Shown here in pieces: positions 1 to 11,432 of a DNA stretch of 64,000 nt. The translations under genes were made by a program, and so were the position numbers. The DNA is from Xiphydria camelus. Its lineage: Eukaryota > Arthropoda > Insecta > Hymenoptera > Xiphydriidae. Numbering within the stretch: the stretch's first letter is position 1; every line of letters starts with the position of its first letter. The stretch is taken from positions 21,924,283 through 21,988,282 of the forward strand of contig OY783195.1 in NCBI GenBank assembly GCA_963678675.1, written 5' to 3'. The notes under the pieces were generated by a model. That model was not told the DNA's origin. It saw only the letters and a list, made by a program, of their open reading frames with translations, and did no database searches.

Positions 1-114
1 TTATTTTGATCCTTGGAAGCGCTTGTTAATAAAAAGTAAAAATTCAGTTAAATCGAAGTAATGAAGGAAGGGTGATAATCTCGTGATAAATCTAAAATAA
101 TTAATGAGTTGTAG

Positions 115-176
115 AGACAAGTGAACCGACGTGGAAGATTACAACGGCTAGACAGTTCTCAGAATTTTTAAGTCGG
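115..176 (+). CDS. Penultimate coding exon of an unidentified gene
   Basis: A 62-nt open segment lies between a TAG acceptor ending at 114 and a GTAAGT donor at 177. It begins with two bases that complete a codon and ends in phase 0, which matches the next exon at 306. It reads approximately TSEPTWKITTARQFSEFLSR. Upstream exons lie outside the window. I do not recognise the protein. The phase agreement with the next exon is the main support. Confidence 0.45.
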
Positions 177-305
177 GTAAGTGTAAAGATAAATCGGGAG
201 GAATAACAATAATGAATTGTTTTGAAGTTATTCAATTTCTTTATACTTTACGAAGACAATAATACTACGAAAATCATTTGTACAATGATGGATTATTTTT
301 TCTAG

Positions 306-491
306 GGCTGCGTGAAGGAGCAGTTATATAACGAGCTTCGCCCAGTCCTGACCGTTGTCGACCTCGATTGGGAAATAAGGATTTGTGAGGAAACCCCCGA
401 GGAAGCGATTCAAAATACGGTCTCAGCATTTTATGCCCGCTTCGGTTATTGCTTGGCTAAGCAAGGGAATCGTTTTGAACATTTGCTGTAA
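306..491 (+). CDS. Terminal coding exon of the same unidentified gene
   Basis: After a pyrimidine-rich tract and TAG at 303-305, a 61-codon frame runs to TAA at 489-491. The peptide is balanced and non-repetitive (it starts GCVKEQLYNELRPVLTVVDL and ends in QGNRFEHLL), as expected of a real C-terminus. Joined to the exon at 115-176 it gives at least 81 residues of an acidic, probably helical C-terminal region. I cannot assign a family. A GTGAGT after the stop at about 494 could be a 3'-UTR donor. Only the 3' end of the gene is in the window, so its function cannot be stated. Confidence 0.5.
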   Translation, partial: GCVKEQLYNELRPVLTVVDLDWEIRICEETPEEAIQNTVSAFYARFGYCLAKQGNRFEHLL

Positions 492-799
492 AGATGAAGC
501 AGCGGTGAGTTTTCCACAAAATGTAATGACATGAAAAGGATTTGCTTACATTCGTAGTATCGTTTCGGATAATTTTATTAATCTTTCACGGTCTTCCTGA
601 TGTTACAGCTTTTCGTATCCTCCCCGGGGGGAGTTGATGCTCGTTGTTGAACGATAGAGTGAAACGAGGGAGAATTTCAGTTGGAAGCAATCCGACACTA
701 CTGCGGCAGGTACCAACCCAGGCTCTTACATAGCACCTAATCAGGTTGCTGATCGCAGGCACACTTGCGAAACGCAAAGTCATTCACCATGATCCTGCC
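492..799. other. No gene seen
   Basis: Presumed 3' UTR or intergenic sequence after the terminal exon. The minus-strand frame at 586-783 has no recognisable domain. Confidence 0.4.
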
Positions 800-1378
800 C
801 GAGTCGAATATTTGATTCTAGTTTATCCTTCTTAAAACTATTTTGACCTATTTGAGTCTACAAAGATTTTCTGTAACCTAAAATGGTCTATGTGGTACTT
901 CTTGCAAACCTCTTTTTGACCTACTTTGTTCTGTGGATCCTAGTAAGTTCTACGTAGTACTAAATAAGTCTAAATTGTTACTGAATTTTGCCATTTCTAC
1001 CGTGTAGTACTAAAAAAGCCTCCGCGGTAAATTAGTTGCTTTCAATAATGAAAGAGCTCCTTTAATATTTGGAAGTGAGTGAAATAAAGATTAAAAATTG
1101 TGTATTATTTTGTAATTAAACGATCTTGCCATAAGTATCGAAAAAAAAGAGTTTATTATAATGGAAAATGTTCTACAAGTATTTGGTTACTTCCAATATA
1201 TTATTTGTTTCTTATTAATTAATCTTTTAAAATATTTTATATTTGTCTCCCGTTTATTTATTATTTTTCCTTTTGCGTAGGATATGACATATAAAAAGAG
1301 TTGTACGAATAGTTTGCATTTCAACCTTTTTCATTTTTTCAATTTTGTTAGAATTTTTAAATCGGCATCAAATCAATA

Positions 1379-1442
1379 CTCTGGACCCGATCTGGTTAAC
1401 CACGTCTGGTCCTCATTAGGAATTCCTGATCGGGTCCAGAGA
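1379..1442. repeat. Short interrupted palindrome
   Basis: CTCTGGACCCGATC at the left and GATCGGGTCCAGAG at the right form a 14-bp inverted repeat around about 35 bp. It lies inside the 0.8-2.4 kb element and inside the open frame 1284-1574, which looks non-coding. Confidence 0.6.
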
Positions 1443-1943
1443 GAGGGTAATGATTTGCATTACATACCTTGTCAGGAGCTAGTCAGGCATTCCTTACCTG
1501 GACCAGGGCAGGATCAGCCGAAAATTTCTAGTCGGGGTGGTATCACTGTAGTGTGTTCGTGTGACAGAAACTAAGAGCATTGTAGCTACATAGTGAACAC
1601 ACTTATTGTTAGTGGTTCACGGCGGGAAGACCCAGTGTTTAAACTCAGTGCAGTCACGGAGCCTTAACGACGTGCAAACACTTCGTAAATATATTGTGAA
1701 TGCACTTTCACAAAATTTTTAAATTAAAAAATAACAAAATCGATATAATAATGATGTTTCAAACAGTGCAAATTGTACCGAATTATTCTATAAATAATGA
1801 ATGATTAATTATCATAATCGCTACTGTTTTGAAAAAGAAAGTATCAAATTGTTTTATAAAATTTAATGAGAAGAACCTTCGAGAGCAGTCACTGTCATGT
1901 TCGGTTCCGATATATGACTGGAGTCGACCGACACCAATTGAAG

Positions 1944-2032
1944 AGTCGGTGGCTCAATTGGTAGAGTGCGAAAACATTCCCAGTTTCGAAGCAGCTCGTC
2001 CTAAAGATCGCAGGTTCGAGTCCCGGTAGGGT
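1944..2032 (+). repeat. tRNA-derived module (SINE head or tRNA pseudogene)
   Basis: An A-box-like TGGCTCAATTGGTAGAG near 1950 and a B box GGTTCGAGTCCC near 2013 have roughly tRNA-like order. About 25 extra bases lie between them, so no normal cloverleaf forms. It is followed by an A-run. This suggests a tRNA-derived SINE fragment or decayed tRNA, not a working gene. Confidence 0.45.
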
Positions 2033-2404
2033 ATGAAAAAAAAAACCGACACCACTAGGCGGGTCGGCAGGTGGCAGTGTAGTCACTGCGTATACATATA
2101 TGATTCAGTTTGAAGTGGACGTGCATATTCTTTTGACACATACAGTTTTTTATCATGCAATAATCTGAAATATTGAGGAATCCAAAGGGAATAAAATATC
2201 GGTTAAAGTAGGTCATTTTCGGTTTTTGCGTTAGTCTTAAAAAGTCCTAAAACCATCCCAAATCTGCAATAAGTAGAACTTTTTAGGCTCACTCAGGATT
2301 TTGCACAGAATAGAAAGTAACGTTTACGTAGACCTATTAAGTCCTAATACATCCTAAAAAGTATTCGAAATTATAGGACATTCTAGGTTCAAATATTCGA
2401 CTCG

Positions 2405-2928
2405 AGTGGTTATCGATGCTTGCTGAAATATTCAATCAAGTTAGTTGCCGAATGGTAATGCGAGTCGTACTGGTAAATAAATACATGCACTACACATTCT
2501 TTTTCTGTATCAATAATATCTTACGTTTCATTTATTTCTAGCTTTTGAGCAGGATACCAATCGTCCTTTATCTTTGGCATATTTCTCCGTGGAGGCTGAT
2601 GCACATCGTCGAACTCTTCCGTCATCCATTTGTTTAGCGTCGTCTTGCTTCATCCATAGTCGAAGTAATTTCCATGAAGAATTCATCACTTTCTCTGATT
2701 CTACGAATAATTTTTGAAGTGAAACTTTTATGCTGAGGGTACTAAAATCGCGCGCCCGACACGACGTCCGTAACGAAACTCACACACTCCAGCGCTTCCG
2801 ACCGTGACTCACTCACACAGCGCTCTCGACCCTGCTCCAATACACCGCTCTCAACTCTGCCCCATTCCACCGCTCTCTACCGTACGTAGACGCCGTACCG
2901 TCTATTAGTGTAGTCAAATGGTAGTTTG
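2405..2928. other. No gene assigned
   Basis: Between two mobile elements. The minus strand around 2560-2700 has short open stretches that may be decayed coding sequence. The part from about 2740 holds degenerate cgctctc/ctcacac repeats. Nothing firm. Confidence 0.3.
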
Positions 2929-2933
2929 ACCAA

Positions 2934-3301
2934 AACAAAATTGCGGAAGTTTTTTTCTCGACGGTTTTATGTTTTTGGGGCTGCTGAATCCGAATTTATA
3001 GTTTGCTGCCTTGTAGGAGGTCGGCTTCATAGCCAAAAACGCAAAAAATCTGAATTTTTCAGCACTTTTTTCAGTTTTTTGCTTATATCTCAAAAACTGT
3101 ACGTTTTTTGAAGATGAGCGTTCTATACAAAATTAAAGTAAATAAAATTTCCTACAAAATGCACTGGTCATCTTTGATTTTATAATAAGCGGTCTCCGCG
3201 CTAGAGCTCAGTGAAACCAGTGATTTTTTTATATTTTCACAAAAACGTCAAAAACACCAACTTTCATCCCCTGCAACCCGAGAAATATATGTTAATAAAC
3301 C
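2934..3301. repeat. Left terminal inverted repeat of the Academ-like element
   Basis: The outer 250 bp or so match the reverse complement of 9410-9657 with only a handful of differences, including a 2-base indel near 2970. The inner 110 bp still align but are clearly diverged. The repeat begins AACAAAATTGCGGAAG. Confidence 0.85.
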
Positions 3302-3681
3302 CTTATATCACGTATAAGTATATTATATATCATAAAAAAGACGTCTGCAATATTTAATTTTTTCATAAAGATTTTTGTAAGAAGAAGCTTCTTTTGAATA
3401 AGTTAAATGGCAAGCCATGCTTTATAAAAACATTAAGAAATTATATTTAAAACTTATTAGGTACATTAACCTGAAAATAAAGCTAGCTATATACATGAAA
3501 TCTATACGCATGTATCACGAAATGATGTAAAGATGTACCCAAGATCATCATTACTTTGAGTGGGTCTTCCATCTGAAAAAAAATGAGGCATTTAGCGGTA
3601 GAACATAAGTACTATAGAAGAAAATTGGTATAGTATAAATAAAATATAACTAACCTGACGTCATGGCCGTAGTTAATTTGG

Positions 3682-3830
3682 TCATTTCCGTTTGGTTTTG
3701 GGTGGTCCAAACGATGTTTCTTTGGCACTAGAAGGTCCAGGTGAAGGGTCTTGGGCAATCGAAGATCCAAACAAAGGGTCAGGAGCTGTGGAAGATCCAG
3801 GCTGAATAGTGAATTGTGGCTGTTCTTCCA
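3682..3830 (-). CDS. Terminal exon of the Academ-like transposase
   Basis: A TTTTTTTCAG acceptor (minus strand, 3831-3840) opens a frame that joins the donor at 3923 in the correct phase across a 93-bp intron. It adds about 49 residues rich in Pro, Ser and Gln and ends PPKTKRK before TGA at 3684-3682, a possible nuclear localisation signal. A further GTTAGT donor follows the stop and another CAG acceptor lies near 3576, so the 3' UTR may also be spliced. Confidence 0.6.
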
Positions 3831-6800
3831 CTGAAAAAAATGATTATATTGAGAAGTGTAAAACTAGAACAAACTAAGTAAAGATGCATAATGTTGCAAA
3901 ATATTACATGAATTAATACCTACCTTCTGTCTCTTCAGCTGCTTCAGGCAGTGAGACTGGAAGTGGCTCATCTAGATCGCCTTCGTCTTCTGCATCATAA
4001 CTATCGTCGATGTTGGAGCACGACCCTTCACATTGCTGACACAGTTTTGTGCAGAATAGTCCTGCGCGCTTACACCCACACCGACCTTGGCAACCTGTCT
4101 TGCATTTGCAAGATATAAGCTGGAGAAGCCTCTCGGGAGCCGGAGGTTTCGGTGTGGTAATGGGAACCAACCCATTTTTTGTCAATTTCCAACCCCACTT
4201 TTCTGGATCCAAGTAGTTTCCCATCCACTGCTGCACCTGATGAAAAACCCTGAAGGCGTGTTGTTGAGCAGCAGCTTCAGTGGGAGGTAAGGACGCTGTG
4301 TTTGCTGATGCCTTGTAGGTTGATGTCAAGTATTGCTTGTACCTCAGTTTGTTGAGTGTTATGGTTGGGGGGGTTGGATTAACGTTATAAAGGGCAACCA
4401 GAAATTTTTCATTAGCAGCTGTTATTTCATTTGGATGAGCTGAAGGATTACTGAAGTTCGTAACATATGATTCCAGATCCGGATTTTTGGTAAGGGTCTT
4501 GACAAATTTAATCTTGCCTTGGTTGAATAACGCGGACGTAGAGTCGCAACCACTCATTGCATGGAGAAAGGGCATGTGGTTGGCAACACTCTTCTGAACT
4601 GCAGTTTCTGCTTGGTAGAGAAGCTGAGGTGATTTGCTTCTTCCTGGTTTGAGAAAATACACATTGGGGGAAGTTTTGAGACCCACCATTATAACCAGAA
4701 AGTCAACATCTTCTCCAACAATTGCGACACTTTTGTGAGCCGAAGCCATAGATTCTGCTGTTCGAACTATCAATGTGTCTGCATCATCTGCTGCCTGTTT
4801 CGAAATGATTCCACGTTCGTTGCATTTTCTCATCAGCATGTTGATTAGCCTATCCTTGTTTTTCGCATTTGATAAAAAATTTGCTTGAGAAACTGATGGT
4901 GTCATGGTGCTCGTAAATTGTAATTCTGCGGACTGCTTTTTAGTCGACCTTCTCAAGCGTTCCATGGACTTGGTACTCTTACGTTCATACGAGTACCCAT
5001 CGAACACAATTGTCGCATTTTGATTGTACTTACTTCGTACATAATGGATATATGATTCGCAAATTTCTTCAAATGTATGACCACTCGACCATACCATTCT
5101 GTGCAATAAAAAGCCTCCATCAATCACATATACTGTACTGCTGTCCAAGTGCGTCGTACTTGGAAGAGGTGTAAATGCTTTGTACAAAGCAGACTTTGTC
5201 CCTTTTCGCATTCCAGTCTCATCGAATAAAGATAAGGGATATGGAGTCAATTTGTAGGTTAAGAAATCTTCTAGTTCTTCCTCTGATTGCTTGGCGACAA
5301 CCATCCTTTGAAACAGAGTGTCTGGCTTTATGACCACGGGATGGTTATTAATGATGATGGAAGAGCTGATGGTTGCGAGAGGCAGCACTCGGTCGGCCCG
5401 TTTAAACTTGACGCCTTTGAAGTTATTGCCAACAATTCGTTTGATACCCTTGGTTCCCACTTCCCTGGACAAGTGACAATTGATTTTATGATCTCCTACA
5501 AGCCCAGTGCTGATTGATATTAGTTCTGAGTTTTCGGGGAACGGTGGATGTTGTCGAAACCATTCCAACATATTTTTGGTGCAATTGTTGTCAAGATTTC
5601 TTCTTGCATCACGGCTGTCCGCATGCTGATCGGTCGTTCCAAAGTCCACACCGCAAAAATCCTCAATTGCATTTGCGACATGCTGGAGCGAACTCATTCC
5701 CAACGTCCATCTTGCCAAGATGCCTTCACTGAATCCGCGTGCTCTACTCAACCCTCCTTCAACTTTCATATGCTTCATGAGCTGCTGTTCAATACACATA
5801 TCGCTCCATGTTCCGCTCCAGCATTTATTAGTACGTCGAATAGTGAAACCCCCTTTGAAAGTGAATGCTTGAAATTCCTCAGGTGACATGGACTGCTCTA
5901 ATGTGAGCATATCTTGCAAGTACAAATGCGCGCACTTAGCATATAGGTAGTGCCCGCTGGCATGGAAATATGGTAGCATTTCGTATATGACTTGGAGGTG
6001 TAGTTTCCAATTGCCCATTCGCTCAGATTCAATGAATTTCAAGATTAATGTTACCATTTGGAAATACTCAATCCACAACTTCGAAGTGGGGCCTAAATTG
6101 GCAAGACATTGAAGTTGGGTTTCGAATTGATTGAAAATTTCTTTTCCGCAATCCCTCTCATGTGCATCCAATAGCTCACTTCGATCCCCACTGTACAAAA
6201 GTTGCTCAACATCCAACTGTAACATTGAAGACAAGTCTAGCGACTCCATTATGACCATACCAAGAGCTCGGAAAGCCAAGGTGTGTCCTCTGATGGCCCT
6301 GGTATAGGCATGACCTGTCATAATCTTTTCAGTGCTATTGACTGCGTAGACGGTGTGGAATAGTTCCGACAGACCACTACCTTCCATAATATATTCCACA
6401 GCTCCCATGAAAGACATAAGTAAGTGAAACCCACCTAATCGTACGACCACGTGCTGAAGCTGAGGGTCTCCTACACGACTTGCTAGCACATCTCGCGCCT
6501 TGAGGTACAGGGGTTGATCGAAGGTGACGAAAGTTGTTTGCTGCCCCAAGGAATGTGTATTTTCAGCTGCAGAGAGCAATGATGTGTATATCGTATCGTA
6601 TTCCCCAGGAGGTGCATTTATAAAAGGCTGGCATTCTATAAGTGTTGTTTGGTAAGGAATTTCTTTCGTTACTTCCTCCATAAAACCATTCCATCCAGAA
6701 ACTCCTGGAAGATTTTTAGATTTGCTGTACAGCCACAGCAGAAGTGGCACTGATGGAACTATGGTGTCTGTATCGGGAAACGAGGTACTTAGGTCATTGA

Positions 6801-8316
6801 TGGGAATAGCGGCTAAGCCGAGATCATTGTTTCGTTCAAATTGTTTCAGTGGTACAGCTCCTAAATGTCCAACGATTTGTGCTGATGGTATGTTTTTTAG
6901 TCGTGCAACCTTCTGACTGGGAACAACAGCACTTTTTGGGGTAATACAGCGGATACTTCCCATTGTGTGGAATGTGTTTCGACCATCCAGTGTTTGAATA
7001 TTGAAATCTGCGTTGTCATATACCATCTGACAAAATACTTGTTGATTAACAGCCAGAGGAGGACGCATGATTGATGACACTTCAAATCGAGTTGCTTCAT
7101 TGTATGAGCAACAAAACCCCATGGAAGATAAAACATCTACTAATTTGCGGGAACCGAATTTTTTATAAAGAAATGCTGCTAAGCCGACTTGAAGAGGAGA
7201 AAGAAATGATGCAGGTCGCACAGCACTAATGATGCTATGTGCAATGGCTACTGATTTTTTCTTCCATTTCTGCAGATCCCCACGTTTTTTACAGAGCACT
7301 ACCGCGTCCATGAAAGTTCGAAGAGTCTCAGGAATAAGATCTTCAGTTTTATCTAGAAATCTTTCTGGAGAAGGATATTCAGTTAAATTATATACTTGCG
7401 ATCTTATGTCTTCCACAATTACGGCAGCGGCTGCCTCAACTAGAGCACGCTTTTTTTCTTTTTCTGGCAGCTTCTGAGTATTTTCATACCAGGACTTATT
7501 AATTATTTTGTATCCAGTGCCTTTCAAACATACAACGTAAGGTTTGCTTGTTGTAATCAAAATATCCTCGCCGTACTTATGAAGGAGGTGCCTTCTAATT
7601 GTGTTCGGATGCGGATGAAAATCACCTTCAATCTGTTGCATCAATTCTTCCATTGTGAATTGACATTTTTCGATATTTTTTTCTAAAAAACAGTAAACTG
7701 CTTGCATGGCATCGTCTACCTCGCCTAATGGCGGTCTCCCAGCTTCATGTGAAGTCCGTGGGGGCTGATGCAAAGTTTTCATGCACAGAAAATGGTACTG
7801 TGCATCAACTGCTACCAAGTCATTAACTGGCTCTACACGTTGAACTATGCTTTGCCCAAATTCATCATATCGGTTTCTCGCAAGTGTAAGCACATTTTCT
7901 CTAATGGCGAGTTTCCTCACAGGGTACACCAAATTGCGTTTAGAGGGAGGTTTTTTCACTTGTTTCTCGGCATAGTCTAGAGGCACCTCCTGTGCACACA
8001 AAAAACAGTGATTTTTAAATGAAAAGTAAGGGACACTTGAACGCAGCGGTATTGATCTAGGATTCACTTGAGGCTTCTTCAAAAACGCAGCAATAGACTT
8101 TTCTGTCGTGTAATTTTTCCTACATTTGTCATGAACTTTAATTTCGGTGTTCCGCTTAAAAATTTCAATTTTACCATCCTGCCTTTTTCCACTGGCTTCA
8201 ATAAATGATTTCAATCCCCTTTCTTTCACAACACTCGTTTGTGTCCCATCTTCTAACACTTTGTCACAAATCACACATTCCGATTGAGCCATTTTGCACA
8301 CGTCACATAATAACAC
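3682..8316 (-). CDS. Academ-like transposase fused to a FEN/XPG-type nuclease, two coding exons
   Basis: Exon 8316-3924 (1464 codons plus one base) ends at a GTAGGT donor. The short tail to the stop at 3913 is therefore probably intron read-through, and the spliced protein is about 1513 aa. Visible parts: Cys pairs C4/C7 and C14/C17 with further Cys/His near 60-180; an RNase H-like transposase region with DNADFN at 434-439, D600 in TFDQPLY and GGFH ending at H631; a FEN/XPG-like region with IDGG (D1066), a VFDG motif, DDAD at 1177-1180, GEDVD ending at D1205 and GCDST (D1258); and a Cys-rich CXC domain at about 1403-1433, likely DNA binding. A second Met at residue 9 (8292) could be the true start. 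No stop or frameshift is seen. Role: presumed mobilisation of the surrounding element in the nucleus. Which acidic residues are catalytic is inferred from motif resemblance. Confidence 0.75.
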
Positions 8317-8805
8317 AAACTACATAAATCGCACTGAAAACTGAACAGTAGTGTAGGATCAATCCAGTTTGCGGAATACCAGGTGTAACTTTTAACCAAG
8401 TATTTATTAATCTATAAGGTATCAATAAGAATTACACTTCGAGCCTTACTCGTCCGCTCTCGGCTTTCCACTGCCTCACTCATTCGACTCCCTCTAATTT
8501 CTTTCATTCATTCACTCTCTTTATCTACCATGCATACCTCTCACTTACTCTTATCAGCTCTCAATCAAACCTTTCTTTCATTACGGGTGTCCATGCTCTG
8601 CAATGCACCGCGCAGTCACCCAATACTCTCGCATAAACAGTCGAAAGGAACCACGCTTCCGCCTTACAGCGCATCACGCAGCCACTTAATACCTTCGAAT
8701 AAACGCTCGCAGTCACGCTTCACTCTTTGCCTAAACATTTCTAATTTCCCACCAAAGCATTCATTCTTTCTTTTAATTACACACTGCGATTCTACAGTAG
8801 ACTCA

Positions 8806-9236
8806 CCTGAGCGTGTAGACGTAAATGTCAGTTTTTTACGCAGTTTTTTGCAAGTTTCTAGAGAGAAATCATCGACTTTACTAATTTTAATTCATCATGG
8901 TCGATCTTCGCTAATGCATACGTACGTTTCATCTAGCAATTTGCGAAGTAGCCGCACATGAGAAAACTTGTTTCTCGGCAGAAGCCAGGATCGAGACCAT
9001 TTTGATCGTATTTTACGATTAAGTTGTTTATTTCTTTGCTTCTTCCTTGGTAGGCAAATTGCAAAAACTGACCAGAGAAGAACTTCTTCCATGACTGCGA
9101 CGCGTAAACTGAAAACTGTAAATGTCTATGTCCAAAACTGTTGTGTGTGGACGGCAATCAGAAAACTGTACGTTTTAGAACTGCACAGGTAAATCGTTGT
9201 AAAAACTGTGTGTGTAGACCCCGCTTTAGGTCGGCC
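8806..9236 (-). mobile_element. Nested PIF/Harbinger-derived fragment
   Basis: On the minus strand near 8895-9092 a frame contains SKWSRSWLLPRNKFSHVRLL, which resembles the N-terminus of Harbinger transposases (W..PWL..R.EFSH..LL). The flanks carry related gtgtagac-type ends in opposite orientation (about 8810 and 9225). It sits between the transposase start and the right TIR of the Academ-like element, so it is a secondary insertion or captured segment. Confidence 0.45.
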
Positions 9237-9284
9237 TGCAAACAATGGCGGTGCTGTCACGTTTTAGAGAGCTCTTTCCCGTGA

Positions 9285-9657
9285 AATAAAGTTTTTTGTT
9301 CATAACTTGTATATTTCTCGATTTGTAAGAGGTGGGACTGGGTGTTTTTGTAAAAGTACCAAAAAATCGTTTTTTTAGCGAGCTCTAGCGTCGTTACCGC
9401 TTGTTAGAAAATCAAAGATGACCAGTGCATTTTATAGGAAATTTTATTTACTTTAATTTTGTATAGAACACTCATCTTCAAAAAACGTACCGTTTTTGAG
9501 ATATAAGCAAAAAACTGAAAAAAGTGCTGAAAAATTCAGATTTTTTGCATTTTTGGCTATGAAGCCGACCTCCTACAAGGCAGCAAACTATAAATTCGGA
9601 TTCAGCAGCCCCAAAAACATATAAAACCGTCGAGAAAAAAACTTCCGCAACTTTGTT
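9285..9657. repeat. Right terminal inverted repeat of the Academ-like element
   Basis: Reverse complement of 2934-3301; the outer 250 bp are nearly identical. It ends at CTTTGTT (9657), followed by ACCAA. Confidence 0.85.
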
Positions 9658-9662
9658 ACCAA

Positions 9663-10432
9663 ATCGGCAGTTTTAAACACGCATTTACTAGATTATATCG
9701 CCTTTGCCAGGCAAAGCCATGTGTCGATTTTGCGAGGCTGGAGCGCCAGGCCGCCGTACGACTATCACTCACGCGGCGAGGCTCACTATTATCGCAACCT
9801 CAGTAACGGATTAATCTAGATATCATCTGTACATCGGTCGCAACAGCGAGGCAGGCGGTATGTTTTGGTGAATGGGGGTTACGAATGCGTTCGCAGTCCG
9901 ACACATTTCCCTCAAAACTACCTTTCAGTGTATCTAATTGTAAACCACGGCTACATCACGAAATTACTATATCTCTTTGAATCCAATATAATCACCAGTA
10001 ATATTGTCAGTGCAGTGTTACATCATTTCAACTAACCGATACGGTTTAAATCTACCACTCTACGTTTTCGGTCACTATTCGTGTCACGCAGTAGTGCCTT
10101 CGGGATTTACGACCTCGAAGAGATCTACTCTTGATCGCACATGTTATAGTTATTAACTTGAAACTGAAGAAAAATAAGGCAAAAATCAATCGCTGTTTAG
10201 ACTGTGCAGAGGGGGTCAGGTTTGTGTTGCTCGAGAGGGTTTCTTCGGGCGATGGAAGCTATTGTTCGTATTATGAGGCGACGCAGTGTCGCACCTCCAC
10301 TAAGAGGACTGTTTAGTCTCACCATAAATCCAGCGTTTAGGACCCTTTTTTGGGTGTATCCGTAAGATATATGAGAAGCCAGACTAGAGGGCGCAGAGTT
10401 ACTTGCGAGTTGTTTGTATTTCGTTTGTAGTC
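9663..10432. other. No gene seen
   Basis: Unique-looking sequence between the Academ-like element and the large palindrome. It is locally GC-richer (9720-9900) than its surroundings. The frame at 10131-10316 has no recognisable features. Confidence 0.35.
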
Positions 10433-11432
10433 CAGTAAAATTTCCGTTTAAATCGAAAATTGAGACATATGGGCGAAAACTTGGGAAAAGGCGTGTTTTG
10501 AAGTTATTAATCGAGGGAACATATTAAAAGAAAAATCACCAACCGGGTACGGCTGTAAAAAATTATTTATTGTTGAAAAAATCGATTCTTCGCTAATATT
10601 TTGAAAACTACGTGACATATTGAAAAATAGTTAAGACAAAAGTTGTAGATAATAAAATTATCTACAAAAAAGCTATTACACTTTTTACCCTATCTTCAAC
10701 GCCTAAGAAGCTAGGACCTCCAGATGAGTGGAAATGTTCAAATATTCATAACTAATCAAAAAATTAAGATTTTTGCAATTTTTTTTTGTAACCAGTTTAG
10801 AAAAATCTCATCATTTTTCCTAGCGAAACCAAATTTTGATTTTCATTGTTGTTTACACATGATTGATTTTTAAAGTTTTAAATGCTTGAATTTACATAGA
10901 AATTTGCAATTAAAAAATTTGTTAATTATACCATCGTTTATTTTGGATTATTTCTGAAGAAAAAGATAAATAGCAATTCAACGTATCTCATCTGGTTTGC
11001 AAGATATGCTAAATTGAAAAGGAAGGAGATTTATGCGATGATCACCACTGATTACGGAAACTGTGGCAAACATATATATAGTGTCGCACCGCTCTCACTC
11101 ACGTCGCCCTGACGTTTGTGTGCGCGCGCTGCTGCAGTTGCTGCGAGCGTCAGTGAGACTGAGGGATGCTCTCGGCCTTCCCGACCTTGCAGGGGTTTCG
11201 TAGCATCCCGATCATGAATACCTCGCCAACCTAGTAGCCCAAGCAGTATGCATTATCTTATTTCCATTAGCGTATTTCCAGCGCCTCCTAGGTAAACGGT
11301 TCTACTTTTGGTTGATCAACGAAATTGATTCAATTTCATTGAACAGTGCTTTGAGAAATAAATTTTTGAAAATCGTGTCGCGCGCGCGTTCCAAGAGAGA
11401 GTGTCTGGAATTGGCGTACATTATATCATCAA

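Larger units (their letters stand above)
800..2404. mobile_element. TIR-bounded non-autonomous DNA element, about 1.6 kb
   Basis: The ends are a perfect 16-bp inverted repeat, CGAGTCGAATATTTGA at 800-815 and its complement at 2389-2404. Inside each end are about 200 bp of degenerate subterminal motifs of the aagtcct/agtctac/gtactt kind, in opposite orientation at the two ends. No transposase is visible. Superfamily is uncertain; I found no convincing target-site duplication. Confidence 0.5.
2934..9657 (-). mobile_element. Autonomous DNA transposon, Academ superfamily (AcademX-like)
   Basis: A 6.7-kb element bounded by long terminal inverted repeats, with the direct repeat ACCAA immediately outside both ends (2929-2933 and 9658-9662), read as the target-site duplication. 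It carries one large minus-strand gene combining a DDE-type core with an XPG-type nuclease and a CXC domain. A transposase fused to XPG nuclease is characteristic of Academ (AcademX lineage). As I recall, Academ duplications are usually 3-4 bp, so the 5 bp seen here is slightly off. The intact frame and near-identical outer TIRs suggest recent activity. Superfamily placement is inferred from domain content; no comparison was run. Confidence 0.65.

Noticed and set aside
2929..2933. TTAA or TA target site for the 6.7-kb element
   Set aside because: The bases at both ends are ACCAA, not TTAA or TA, which argues against piggyBac or Tc1/mariner.
3972..4290. Short frames on both strands within the Academ-like gene
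   Set aside because: Shadows of the 1.5-kaa frame.
8530..8961. 143-codon frame near the right end of the Academ-like element
   Set aside because: Low-complexity Ser/His/Leu-rich translation of ctcact-type repeats overlapping a Harbinger fragment on the other strand; no conserved motif.
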